This document shows positions 24,949 through 33,257 of a DNA stretch of 60,406 nt, piece after piece (the first letter of the stretch is position 1; every line of letters starts with the position of its first letter). The stretch comes from an uncultured Clostridia bacterium (GTDB taxonomy: Bacteria; Bacillota; Clostridia; Oscillospirales; Acutalibacteraceae). The stretch is taken from NCBI GenBank assembly GCA_937898195.1, contig CALEJD010000087.1, forward strand, positions 1 to 60,406, given 5' to 3'. Below the pieces are notes generated by a model, which worked only from the letters and a program-made list of their open reading frames with translations, had not been told where the DNA came from and ran no database searches. The translations under genes were made by a program, and so were the position numbers.

Positions 24949-26511
24949 ATGTTTAAGAAAATCATATCGATTTTAATGGCAATTGTGCTTGTTTTCACTT
25001 GTTTTTCAGGTTGCAAAAAAGAAGAAACAGGTGAGGCGTTAGCATGCGCAATTTCACAGATGCCAAGCACTTTTGACCCACAAATTGCAACATCAACAGT
25101 TGAAAAAATGATTTCTGTCAATATTTTTGACGGACTCTTTAAATTAGACGAAAATGGTGACCCACAAAAATGCGCTGCAGTTGATTATTCTGTTTCATCT
25201 GACGGGTTAGTTTATACTTTCCAGATTCAAAAAGATACATATTATTATCTCTCATCAGCAGTTAAGAATTTCCTTGAAGATAAAAATGCAACAATAGATG
25301 CAAAAATTACTGCCGAAGATTTCGCATTCGGTATTATTCGTAGTATTCTTCCTGAAACAAATTCAGAAGATTTTGAGCTTTTGAGTGTAATCAAAAATGC
25401 AAACGCCGTTCATAATAGTACAATGGATGCAGACTCTCTCGGCGTGCGTGTAACAGGGGAATATACCCTTGAAATCACACTTGAAAAACCAAGTGACGAT
25501 TTTCTCTATGCTCTCAGCCAACCTGTGTCATATCCTTGCGATAAAGAATTCTTTGATTTGACAGGTGGGCGCTATGGTCTTGCATCAAAATACATAATCA
25601 CAAATGGTGGATTTTATCTTTCAAATGTGAGTGAAGACAAGTCTGTCAGAATTGCAATGAATAGTGAATATAAAGGTAGCCACAAGGTTATTCCGTCAGC
25701 AGTGGGATTTTATCTTAATACCGATTCTGTTAATGTAGCGGATAAGATTGATAAAGGTGACTATGATGTTGGTTTCTTTACCGATGAAGATGCCATTGAC
25801 GAATTGGGCCGTCGAGTGCAAAAGAATGTGCTCACTAACATTTCTTGCTCTTTGATTTTCAATATGAAAAACAAGAATTTGCAGAATTTGTCACTTCGCA
25901 CGGGGCTTGTAGCAGGTATCAACCTTGCAGACGAAACAGTGCAGACTCTTGTGCCATCATATTTCGGGGTTGACGGTGCAGTTGAGAGAATTTCTTTCAA
26001 TGCGGATAATGCTCATAACACAATGATTAAGGCTTTTGATGAGCTTAAAATCAAAAACCTTTCTGTTGATATTCTTTGCACAGAAAAATATGAAAAAATG
26101 GCAAAAAATATCGTCAACAGTTGGCAAAGCAGTATCGGTGTTGAGCTTAATGGTACTGTAACTGTTGCAGACGAAAAAGATTTCAACAAGAAGATAAATA
26201 GTGGCGAATTTGAACTTGCAATTTATCCAATAACGGTTGATTCTGATAAAGCAAGTGATTTTCTCAAAGTTTTCACAACAGGTGAGAATGTATTCTCATA
26301 TTCTTCTGACGAATATAATCGCATCTGGAATGATTTAGGAAAAAATCCAACCAACGATAAAATCAATTATGCACAAAGTTATTTGCTCAAAAATGCAGTT
26401 GTGTTGCCACTTGTTAGTGAAGACACAGTTTTCGCAGTTGCCAAGGGTACAAACGGAATTTATTTCTGTGGCAACAGAGCAAATGTGTATTTCTATAAAG
26501 GACAAAAATAA
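24949..26511 (+). CDS. OppA-like peptide-binding lipoprotein (SBP family 5)
   Basis: 520 residues. Lipoprotein signal MFKKIISILMAIVLVFTCFSGC with lipobox FSGC; then the family 5 solute-binding fold starting ISQMPSTFDPQIATSTVEK and with KITAEDFAFGIIR. Binds oligopeptides or a similar ligand outside the membrane for an ABC importer. No permease or ATPase genes are adjacent. AAAGGTG lies 5 bp before the ATG. The TAA stop overlaps the next start by one base, making an operon with the VanZ-like and DUF1015 genes. Confidence 0.88.
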   Translation: MFKKIISILMAIVLVFTCFSGCKKEETGEALACAISQMPSTFDPQIATSTVEKMISVNIFDGLFKLDENGDPQKCAAVDYSVSSDGLVYTFQIQKDTYYYLSSAVKNFLEDKNATIDAKITAEDFAFGIIRSILPETNSEDFELLSVIKNANAVHNSTMDADSLGVRVTGEYTLEITLEKPSDDFLYALSQPVSYPCDKEFFDLTGGRYGLASKYIITNGGFYLSNVSEDKSVRIAMNSEYKGSHKVIPSAVGFYLNTDSVNVADKIDKGDYDVGFFTDEDAIDELGRRVQKNVLTNISCSLIFNMKNKNLQNLSLRTGLVAGINLADETVQTLVPSYFGVDGAVERISFNADNAHNTMIKAFDELKIKNLSVDILCTEKYEKMAKNIVNSWQSSIGVELNGTVTVADEKDFNKKINSGEFELAIYPITVDSDKASDFLKVFTTGENVFSYSSDEYNRIWNDLGKNPTNDKINYAQSYLLKNAVVLPLVSEDTVFAVAKGTNGIYFCGNRANVYFYKGQK

Positions 26512-26972
26512 TGACAACAAAAAGAAAAATTCACATAATAATTTCGTGGGTGCTCGTGGTAATCTGTATGGGAATTATATTCTTCTTATCGGCACAGAAT
26601 GGTGAAGAATCATCAGATTTGAGTGGCTCATTTGTAATGGCTCTTTTAAATGGATTGGGCATTGTTATTGACGAAGGAGTTCTTCGCAGTATTGCTCATT
26701 GCCTAGAATTTATGGGACTTTCTGTGCTTATCTTTAATGCAGTTTATGTAACTTGGTTTTTAAAAATCACACCAATAATTGCATTTTTGGGCACTGTATT
26801 TTATGCAATAACTGATGAAATCCATCAAATTTTTGTGCCTGAAAGAGCATTTCAAATAAGTGATATTTTAGTTGATAGTACAGGTGCTTTGATTGGTGTC
26901 ATAGCATCATTTGTAATATTAAAAGTTATACTTTACATAATGAAAAGGGGAAATAAAAATGGCAATTCTTAA
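26511..26972 (+). CDS. VanZ-like membrane protein
   Basis: 153 residues with four predicted membrane spans (about 8-26, 60-80, 85-102, 118-142) and the VanZ-family segments FFLSAQNGEESS and TDEIHQIFVPERAFQISDILVDSTGALIG. The family includes the teicoplanin-resistance protein VanZ, but most members have no known role. Its ATG overlaps the preceding stop by one base and its end overlaps the next gene by 14 bp. Confidence 0.88.
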   Translation: MTTKRKIHIIISWVLVVICMGIIFFLSAQNGEESSDLSGSFVMALLNGLGIVIDEGVLRSIAHCLEFMGLSVLIFNAVYVTWFLKITPIIAFLGTVFYAITDEIHQIFVPERAFQISDILVDSTGALIGVIASFVILKVILYIMKRGNKNGNS

Positions 26973-28200
26973 ACCTTTTAAGGCGATAAGACCAAAGGAC
27001 GAATATGCAAGTGAAGTGGGCGCATTGCCCTATGATGTTATGAATTCAGAAGAAGCAAGAGAAATGGTAAAAGATAAGCCATATTCATTCTTGCACGTTG
27101 ATAAAGCAGAAGTGGATTTACCAAAGGGCATTGATATTTATTCTGCAGAAGTTTATGAGAAAGCAAAGGAAAACCTTGATGCTTTAAGTGAAAAAGGTAT
27201 CTGCAAACAAGATGAAAAACCAATGCTCTATATTTATCGTCAGATTATGAATGGTCGTGAGCAGACAGGTATCGTTGGTTGTACTGCAGTTGACGATTAC
27301 ATAAACAATGTGATTAAAAAGCACGAATTCACCCGTGCCGATAAAGAAGCAGACAGAATTCGTCACGTTGATACACTTGATGCTAACACAGGACCTATTT
27401 TCTTGACACACAGAGAAAATAAGACGGTTACAGATATAACGGAAAATTGGAAAAACACTCATACACCTTGCTATGATTTTGTAAGTGATGACGGTGTTTC
27501 ACAGACAGTATGGGTTATTGATGATGACGCAGTTATTGATACTCTCGTTAAAGAATTTGCAGAAATCCCATATCTCTATATTGCCGATGGTCACCACAGA
27601 TGCGCATCAGCAGTGCGCGTTGGTGAGAGAAGACGCGGGAATGGGGACTATGACAAAAATGCAGAATTTAATTTCTTCTTGTCAGTAATCTTCCCTTGCG
27701 ACCAGCTTAAAATTATGGATTATAACCGTGTAATCGCAGATTTGAATGGTAACACAAGTGAAGAATTTATGGCTAAAATGAGTGAAAAATTCACAGTTGA
27801 AGAAGCAGAAACAAGCCCTTATGCACCACAAGAACGCCACACATTTGGTATGTATCTCGATAACAAGTGGTATAAGGTAACAGCAAAACCAGAGTTTATT
27901 AATGAAAACAACCCTGTTTTGTGCCTTGATGTTTCTATCTTGCAAAACAACCTTATCACGCCAATTCTTAATATCACAGACCCAAGAACAGACAAGAGAA
28001 TTGACTTTGTCGGTGGTATTCGTGGTTTAGGTGAACTTGAGAGAAGATGTGCAGAAGGTATGCGCCTTGCATTCGCAATGTACCCAACATCACTTAATGA
28101 GCTTATGGACATTGCCGATGCAGGTCAGGTTATGCCACCAAAATCAACTTGGTTTGAACCAAAGTTGTTGTCAGGTCTTTTTATTCATAAGTTGTCATAA
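26959..28200 (+). CDS. DUF1015 family protein
   Basis: 413 residues, the normal DUF1015 length. It starts with the family hallmark LKPFKAIRPKDEYASEVGALPYDV. It also has YRQIMNGREQTGIVGC, the conserved IADGHHRCASAVR (about residues 208-220) with a His pair, and a C-terminal MPPKSTWFEPKLLSGLFIH. DUF1015 proteins are often near serine biosynthesis genes, but no ser genes are here. AAAGGGG lies 9 bp upstream of the ATG inside the VanZ-like gene. Biochemical function unknown. Confidence 0.88.
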   Translation: MAILKPFKAIRPKDEYASEVGALPYDVMNSEEAREMVKDKPYSFLHVDKAEVDLPKGIDIYSAEVYEKAKENLDALSEKGICKQDEKPMLYIYRQIMNGREQTGIVGCTAVDDYINNVIKKHEFTRADKEADRIRHVDTLDANTGPIFLTHRENKTVTDITENWKNTHTPCYDFVSDDGVSQTVWVIDDDAVIDTLVKEFAEIPYLYIADGHHRCASAVRVGERRRGNGDYDKNAEFNFFLSVIFPCDQLKIMDYNRVIADLNGNTSEEFMAKMSEKFTVEEAETSPYAPQERHTFGMYLDNKWYKVTAKPEFINENNPVLCLDVSILQNNLITPILNITDPRTDKRIDFVGGIRGLGELERRCAEGMRLAFAMYPTSLNELMDIADAGQVMPPKSTWFEPKLLSGLFIHKLS

Positions 28201-28206
28201 ATTATT

Positions 28207-28731
28207 ATGCAAGATTTACCCAAAAGAAAGAAATTAAGATTAGAAAAATACAATTATAGTGGAAATGGTTGTTATTTCATTACAATTTGTACTAATAGCA
28301 AAACTCATTTATTTGGCAGATACAATGTAGGGGCGATTCACGAATCGCCCGAAAAACACGCTGAAAACAGATGCGTTGAGTTGAATTGGTATGGACAGAT
28401 TGTTGAAAATGAAATTTTAAAGTTGCCAGAACGATATAATGAAATTGAAATCGTTAATTATATTGTAATGCCTAATCACATACATATGCTTGTTTCAATA
28501 AACAATGATATTGATTCTGAACGGGCGATTCGTGAATCGCCCCTACAACGCAGTTTGTTGTCAAAGGTAATTGGTTGTCTTAAAATGAATGTGAGCAAGG
28601 AAATTCACAAACAAAACCCTTTGATTGATGTTTGGCAACGGGGATACATTGACCACATAATACGAAATCAAACTGATTTTGAATATCATTGGAACTACAT
28701 TGAATACAATGCATTGAAAGAATACAAATAA
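28207..28731 (+). CDS. REP-associated tyrosine transposase (Y1/IS200-like) carrying REPs in frame
   Basis: 174 residues, Y1_Tnp HUH-type single-strand transposase. The HUH motif is in MPNHIHMLV (about residues 93-101) and the catalytic Tyr in WQRGYIDHIIRN near residue 143. The N-terminal RKKLRLEKYNYSGNGCYFITICT is standard for REP-associated transposases. Two stretches do not match the family consensus: residues about 40-49 (NVGAIHESPE) and 106-114 (RAIRESPLQ). They are encoded exactly by a REP palindrome and its inverted copy. Such enzymes act on REP/REPIN sequences at ssDNA. The gene begins 7 bp after DUF1015, has no IS ends and appears domesticated. Confidence 0.9.
   Translation: MQDLPKRKKLRLEKYNYSGNGCYFITICTNSKTHLFGRYNVGAIHESPEKHAENRCVELNWYGQIVENEILKLPERYNEIEIVNYIVMPNHIHMLVSINNDIDSERAIRESPLQRSLLSKVIGCLKMNVSKEIHKQNPLIDVWQRGYIDHIIRNQTDFEYHWNYIEYNALKEYK
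28326..28351 (+). repeat. REP palindrome inside the transposase CDS (forward)
   Basis: TGTAGGGGCGATTC then ACGAATCGCCCG, identical over 26 bp to REP 1 of the REPIN at 15089-15114. It keeps the reading frame and encodes VGAIHESP. Confidence 0.9.
28522..28547 (-). repeat. REP palindrome inside the transposase CDS (inverted)
   Basis: CGGGCGATTCGTG then AATCGCCCCTACA is the exact reverse complement of the copy at 28326-28351. It lies 170 bp downstream and encodes RAIRESPL. The two form a REPIN with coding sequence in the loop. Confidence 0.9.
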
Positions 28732-28752
28732 AAACCGTTGGGATGTGACAAA

Positions 28753-29292
28753 ATGTACGAGAATGAAAATGGACGCAAAATATATCCTTTACCACTCAAA
28801 GTTAAGACACAAAAATCTTTGAGAATGTTTTTGTGTGGACTGTTTGTCTTTGCACTTGCGTGTGGTATGGTGATTTTCTCATGTTATATGATTGTCAATG
28901 CAATTGAGCTAGGGACTATAAATGAATTAGATGATTTGGTTTTTTCAATCGTAATGTTTCTTCTTGGAATAAATATGTATTATTGCCTTTTGCCATATCA
29001 TTTAATTGTTGATGATGAGAAACTTCAAATAGACCGAAAAATTTTTAAAAGAACATTTTATTGGAATGAAATCTCTGGATTATACACTTCTATAACTGCA
29101 CAACGAACATATAGGGGTGTAAATATTAAAAAAGATAATTTACAGGTGATTTTTTATAACAGAAGTGATAAAAGAACAAAATTGAATATTGGAATACCTT
29201 GGGAGATAGAATATAAATCCGAGACTATAAAAAACACAATCTGGTATGCTTATTCAAAATATCATCCCGAATGTAACCAAGGAAATGAATAA
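28753..29292 (+). CDS. membrane protein with PH-like cytoplasmic domain, unknown
   Basis: 179 residues. Two membrane spans (about 25-50 and 63-80) are followed by a soluble domain, LIVDDEKLQIDRKIFKRTFYWNEISGLYTS. That strand pattern resembles the bacterial PH (YdbT/DUF304-like) domains that sit behind paired membrane helices. ATG 28753 is preceded by GGGATG; a TTG 15 bp upstream is a poorer choice. AT-rich compared with neighbours. No known function. Confidence 0.55.
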   Translation: MYENENGRKIYPLPLKVKTQKSLRMFLCGLFVFALACGMVIFSCYMIVNAIELGTINELDDLVFSIVMFLLGINMYYCLLPYHLIVDDEKLQIDRKIFKRTFYWNEISGLYTSITAQRTYRGVNIKKDNLQVIFYNRSDKRTKLNIGIPWEIEYKSETIKNTIWYAYSKYHPECNQGNE

Positions 29293-29301
29293 TATAAAAC
29301 A

Positions 29302-29330
29302 ACGGTAGAGATTATCTGCCGTATTTTTTT
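29302..29330 (+). terminator. intrinsic terminator
   Basis: Stem ACGGTAGA / TCTGCCGT followed by a run of seven T. Confidence 0.75.
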
Positions 29331-29422
29331 GCTTTGTCATTCGTTATTTTGCACAAAAACTCATATATTAATTTGTAAAATTGTGCCAAAGGTAGAATGT
29401 GGTATAAAATGTGCTTTTTGCC

Positions 29423-29451
29423 TTGACTTATGGATTTTACCATTGTAATAT
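29423..29451 (+). promoter_or_regulatory. promoter of the YczE-like gene
   Basis: -35 TTGACT (29423-29428), 17-bp spacer, -10 TAATAT (29446-29451), about 60 bp before the ATG. Confidence 0.55.
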
Positions 29452-29513
29452 ATTCACAAATCAAAGCGTATTTGATTGTGCAAAATATATAAAGAAAAGG
29501 CGAATATTCAAAA

Positions 29514-30236
29514 ATGGCAAAAATCTTAAAACAAATGAATCCAATCAGAATTTTATCAGAAAAACAAGGCGCAAAAAGAATGGTAATTATGTTTATGAGC
29601 ATTTTACTTATGGGCTTTGCAGTTTCTGTTTTCTCTTATTCAGGCATGGGTGTTGACCCATTCACAGCGCTCAATATGAGCATTGCAGATAAACTCAATA
29701 TGAGTTTTGGCTTCTTGCAGATGTGCGTTAACGGTGCAATTCTCATTCTCGTTGCTCTCATTGCAAGAAAACTTATCAGTCTTGGCACAGTTGTTAATAT
29801 GGTGGGCGTTGGTTATGTTTGCGAGTTCTTCACAAATATTTACGATGAAATTCTTCCACAAGAGCCAAGTTTTCTTCTCAAAACAATAGCAATGGCTTTG
29901 GGCGTATTCCTTTTAAGCCTTTCAGCATCACTTTATTTCAACTGCAAAATGGGTGTTTCACCTTATGATGCATTGGGTTTTGTGATGGAAGACAATGTGA
30001 AGCTTAAATATAAATGGTGCCGAGTTGCAACAGACCTTCTTTGCACAGCGGGTGCTTTCGCATTGGGTGGACCAATCGGCATTGGTACAGTTGTTACAGC
30101 ATTCTTTATGGGGCCAGTTGTTTCATTCTGTGACAACGCAATTTCACAAAAAGTGCTCCGTTGCAAGTTCAAGCTTCTTCGTCACTTCACAGTGCTTAGA
30201 TATTATGACTTGTCTTACATTCAAGGTCGAGTATAA
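29514..30236 (+). CDS. YczE/YyaS/YitT-type membrane protein
   Basis: 240 residues with about five or six membrane spans. The family segment SVFSYSGMGVDPFTALNMSI appears early, and its internal repeat LYFNCKMGVSPYDALGFVM about 100 residues later. This duplicated GxxPxDAL pattern is typical of YczE-like proteins; transport is assumed but not shown. AAAGGCG lies 11 bp before the ATG. Stands alone between two terminators. Confidence 0.85.
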   Translation: MAKILKQMNPIRILSEKQGAKRMVIMFMSILLMGFAVSVFSYSGMGVDPFTALNMSIADKLNMSFGFLQMCVNGAILILVALIARKLISLGTVVNMVGVGYVCEFFTNIYDEILPQEPSFLLKTIAMALGVFLLSLSASLYFNCKMGVSPYDALGFVMEDNVKLKYKWCRVATDLLCTAGAFALGGPIGIGTVVTAFFMGPVVSFCDNAISQKVLRCKFKLLRHFTVLRYYDLSYIQGRV

Positions 30237-30250
30237 TAGTTTGAAACATA

Positions 30251-30292
30251 AAAAATGACCACAATCCTAAATGGAATGTGGTCTTTATTTTT
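30251..30292. terminator. bidirectional terminator
   Basis: Stem GACCACA-aTCC / GGA-aTGTGGTC with A-run upstream and T-run downstream, between convergent genes. Confidence 0.8.
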
Positions 30293-30294
30293 TA

Positions 30295-31752
30295 TTATTT
30301 ATGTGCGTTGCAACTTGCGCAATTGCCTGTGCAACCCGAGAATTCTTTTTTGCCCTCTTCTGTGTCGCGATAATATTGTGTGTGAGTATTTCTGTGGGGG
30401 AGAGTTGTCCATAACTCTTCGGCAACAGGTGCCCATTTCTCTGAATATTCAACACATTTGTCGCAAAGCTCGTCAGCACTTTCTTGACGGACAAGGTCAG
30501 AAGATTTTGCGCCCGTTTCTTTGATAAGCTGACGAAGTCTGTCAGGGTTTTCAAGCATTGGGCAAGGTCTTAAATGGTTATCGTTGAATGGCTGATTTTT
30601 ATAATACGCCATAAACAATGGACTTTGCAAAGCTTCAAGCAATGTGTGAGTTCTGATGTTTGAATCAGAGAAGTGAATGAATACGCAAGGCTCAATGTCG
30701 CCGGCAGAGTTAATGTGGAAATAGTTTCGTCCACCCGCAATGCAACCACCAACATATTCACCGTCATTCTGGAAGTCCATAATGAAAATCGGTTTACCTG
30801 TTTTGCCGTCACGCATTTTCTTGTTCCAGAAATAGAGCTCTTTTCTCTGTTCAGGTGTAGGAATAAGGTCTACATCTGCACCGTGACCGACAGGCATATA
30901 GTTGAAATTGAGCATATATTTTGCGCCTTTGCCGATTATAAAATCAACAAAGTCATCACTTGTAACAATAGGTAAGTTTTTGCTTGTGTAACAAACTGAA
31001 ACACCAAAAATGCACTTGTTCTTTTTAAGCAAGTCCATAGCTTTCATTGTGCCGGCATAAGCACCCTCGCCACGACGCCAGTCGTTTGACTCTTCGTTAC
31101 CCTCAAGGCTTAATGCGAGTGTAATATTACCACATTCATTCATAGCTTTACAGAATTCTTCGTCAACCAAGGTTGCATTTGTGAAAATCAAGAAGATGCA
31201 ATCTTTGTTGTTTCTGCAAATTTCAAGAACTTCTTTTTTCTTGATAAGTGGCTCACCACCTGTGAGCCAATAAAAATGGCAACCCAATTCTTTACCCTGA
31301 GTTACAATACTTTGCATTTCGTCGAGAGAAAGATTTTGTTTGTGACCATATTCTGCTGACCAACAACCCTTGCAGTTAAGGTTGCAAGCACTTGTTGGGT
31401 CAAAAAGAATGTTGAACGGAATATTACATTTATATTTTTCGCGGTTTTCTCTAACGGCCTTTGTGCCGTAATAACCTGCGTCAATACCAAAAGAGAGAAG
31501 CATCTGCTTGATAACTCTGTGGTCAATATCGTTGATAATACTTAATGCAAACTGTGTCCAGACATTATCTTTATCTTCTGCGATAGCCTGAATTTTCTTG
31601 AAATTTTCAGGTGGAAAAATCTTGCTGAAAACAGGCTCAATAACACGGCTCATTTTCACAATATTGGCATGAGGATTTTTGTCGATATACTTTAAAAGTC
31701 TATCAACTATAAAACTCATACTTGATTTTTGAATTTTGTATTTAAAATTCAT
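30295..31752 (-). CDS. radical SAM protein with SPASM-like C-terminus
   Basis: 485 residues. About 105 N-terminal residues of unknown role come first. The radical SAM core begins with CNLNCKGC (about residues 121-128; CxxxCxxC for the 4Fe-4S cluster), with the SAM-binding GGEP after WLT. Further Cys residues in the C-terminal half (GGCIAGG, PCVFIH, CPML, CDKC) look like auxiliary cluster ligands. The protein ends with GCTGNCASCNAHK, a small Cys-rich tail. No peptide substrate gene is recognisable nearby. AGGTGG lies 5 bp before the ATG. Reaction unknown. Confidence 0.85.
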   Translation of the reverse strand: MNFKYKIQKSSMSFIVDRLLKYIDKNPHANIVKMSRVIEPVFSKIFPPENFKKIQAIAEDKDNVWTQFALSIINDIDHRVIKQMLLSFGIDAGYYGTKAVRENREKYKCNIPFNILFDPTSACNLNCKGCWSAEYGHKQNLSLDEMQSIVTQGKELGCHFYWLTGGEPLIKKKEVLEICRNNKDCIFLIFTNATLVDEEFCKAMNECGNITLALSLEGNEESNDWRRGEGAYAGTMKAMDLLKKNKCIFGVSVCYTSKNLPIVTSDDFVDFIIGKGAKYMLNFNYMPVGHGADVDLIPTPEQRKELYFWNKKMRDGKTGKPIFIMDFQNDGEYVGGCIAGGRNYFHINSAGDIEPCVFIHFSDSNIRTHTLLEALQSPLFMAYYKNQPFNDNHLRPCPMLENPDRLRQLIKETGAKSSDLVRQESADELCDKCVEYSEKWAPVAEELWTTLPHRNTHTQYYRDTEEGKKEFSGCTGNCASCNAHK

Positions 31753-31792
31753 AATGCCACCTATATAAATTTCTGAAAAATCGTACTATATT

Positions 31793-31821
31793 ATTTTATT
31801 GTAAATCGCAGATAAAGTCAA
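31793..31821 (-). promoter_or_regulatory. promoter of the radical SAM gene
   Basis: On the minus strand -35 TTGACT (31816-31821), 17-bp spacer, -10 TAAAAT (31793-31798), about 40 bp upstream of the ATG. Confidence 0.65.
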
Positions 31822-31976
31822 GAATTTATTGAGTGTTTAACAATAAATTAACATATAAGATTATTTTGTACATTTTTGGGGAAAAATAAACCAAAAAAGA
31901 AGATTAAAATAGTAGAAAAATATATCTTAATATGGTAAAATAATCTTTAATAGTTTTAATTTCAAGGGTGAATTAG

Positions 31977-33257
31977 ATGAATCCAAAATCTTATTGTGAA
32001 ATCGCAAATGGTGTTAAGCTTCTTTGCGTGAATAGTGACAAATTCAAAACCAACTTTTTAACTGTTGATTTTTATGTGCCAATCAACGAGCATTTTGCTG
32101 CACTCAATGTGCTTTCATCTTTAATGGGACACACATCAAAGAATTATAAAATATTCAGCAGTTTCAACGCAAAGGTTGAAAGTCTTTATGGCGCAGATTT
32201 TGACACATCAATTATAACTGCAGGAGAAAAGGTAAGATTCAGATTTTCTGTTGAAATGCCTGACGACCGTTTCTCATTAGATAGCAATAAAATTTCTGAA
32301 GAAGCAGTTGACTTTATTATTGACATAATTTCAAATCCTAATTGCGAAAACGAAAAATTTGACGAAGAAAATACAAAACGCGAAATTAAATTCACTCTTG
32401 AAAATATTGAAGCAGAAAAGAATGATAAAAGGGCTTATGCGCTCTCTCGCTTGCGCCAGTTAATGTGTGCAGGCGAGCCCTATGGCATTGACCGTGAAAA
32501 ATTAGAAGAAGATGTTAGAAAGCTTGACAGCACAAAGCTTTTTAATGCATATAAGCATCTTCTTGAAACTGCTACAATCATTATTACAGCTTGTGGTAGC
32601 CTAAGCGAAGAAATGCTTAAAGAAAAATTCTCTGTATTTGCAAATAAAATTGACAACAGAAATACACAAACTCTTGAAAATATCTATATAGAAAAAGCCG
32701 ACGAAATCCGCTATTTCACAGAAGAAATGGACATTACACAAGCAAAACTCGTTATCGGTCTTCGTTCAGGCATGACTCATGCAGAAGACGATTATTTTGC
32801 ATTCCGTGTTATGACTGATATTTTTGGCGGTGGACCATATTCTCGACTTTTCTTGAATGTCCGTGAAAAAATGAGCCTTTGTTATTATTGTGGTGCAAGA
32901 CTATTGAGAGATAAGGGCATCATTTTCGTTCAGAGCGGTATCGAAGAAGAAAATTATGAAAAAGCACTCACCGAAATTTTAAATCAACTTGATATTATGA
33001 AAAAAGGTGAATTTTCAGACGAAGACTTCAATTCGTCAATTACAGCACTTTGCGATGCATTTCGTGGTGTTGGGGATTCACCTGCATCAGTCTGCGCTTT
33101 TTATAATTCGCAGGTTTTCGATAAAGAATTGGTTAGTGGCTTAGAATTTGCAGAAAAAATCCGTGCCGTTACAAGGGAACAGGTTGTTGAATGTGCAAAC
33201 CGTGTAACAGTTGACTCTGTTTATCTTCTTAAGGGGGAGGGCAAAGACAATGAATAA
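31977..33257 (+). CDS. M16-family protein YfmF (non-catalytic partner)
   Basis: 426 residues with the duplicated M16 (insulinase-like) fold, including the C-terminal signature FGGGPYSRLFLNVREKMSLCYYCGA. The zinc motif HxxEH expected in the first 60 residues is absent (SSLMGHTSKNYK occupies that site), so it should be the inactive half of a heterodimer. In B. subtilis YfmF and YfmH are linked to maturation of the EF-P modification; that role here is by homology. GGGTG lies upstream of ATG 31977. It overlaps yfmH by 8 bp. Confidence 0.88.
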   Translation: MNPKSYCEIANGVKLLCVNSDKFKTNFLTVDFYVPINEHFAALNVLSSLMGHTSKNYKIFSSFNAKVESLYGADFDTSIITAGEKVRFRFSVEMPDDRFSLDSNKISEEAVDFIIDIISNPNCENEKFDEENTKREIKFTLENIEAEKNDKRAYALSRLRQLMCAGEPYGIDREKLEEDVRKLDSTKLFNAYKHLLETATIIITACGSLSEEMLKEKFSVFANKIDNRNTQTLENIYIEKADEIRYFTEEMDITQAKLVIGLRSGMTHAEDDYFAFRVMTDIFGGGPYSRLFLNVREKMSLCYYCGARLLRDKGIIFVQSGIEEENYEKALTEILNQLDIMKKGEFSDEDFNSSITALCDAFRGVGDSPASVCAFYNSQVFDKELVSGLEFAEKIRAVTREQVVECANRVTVDSVYLLKGEGKDNE

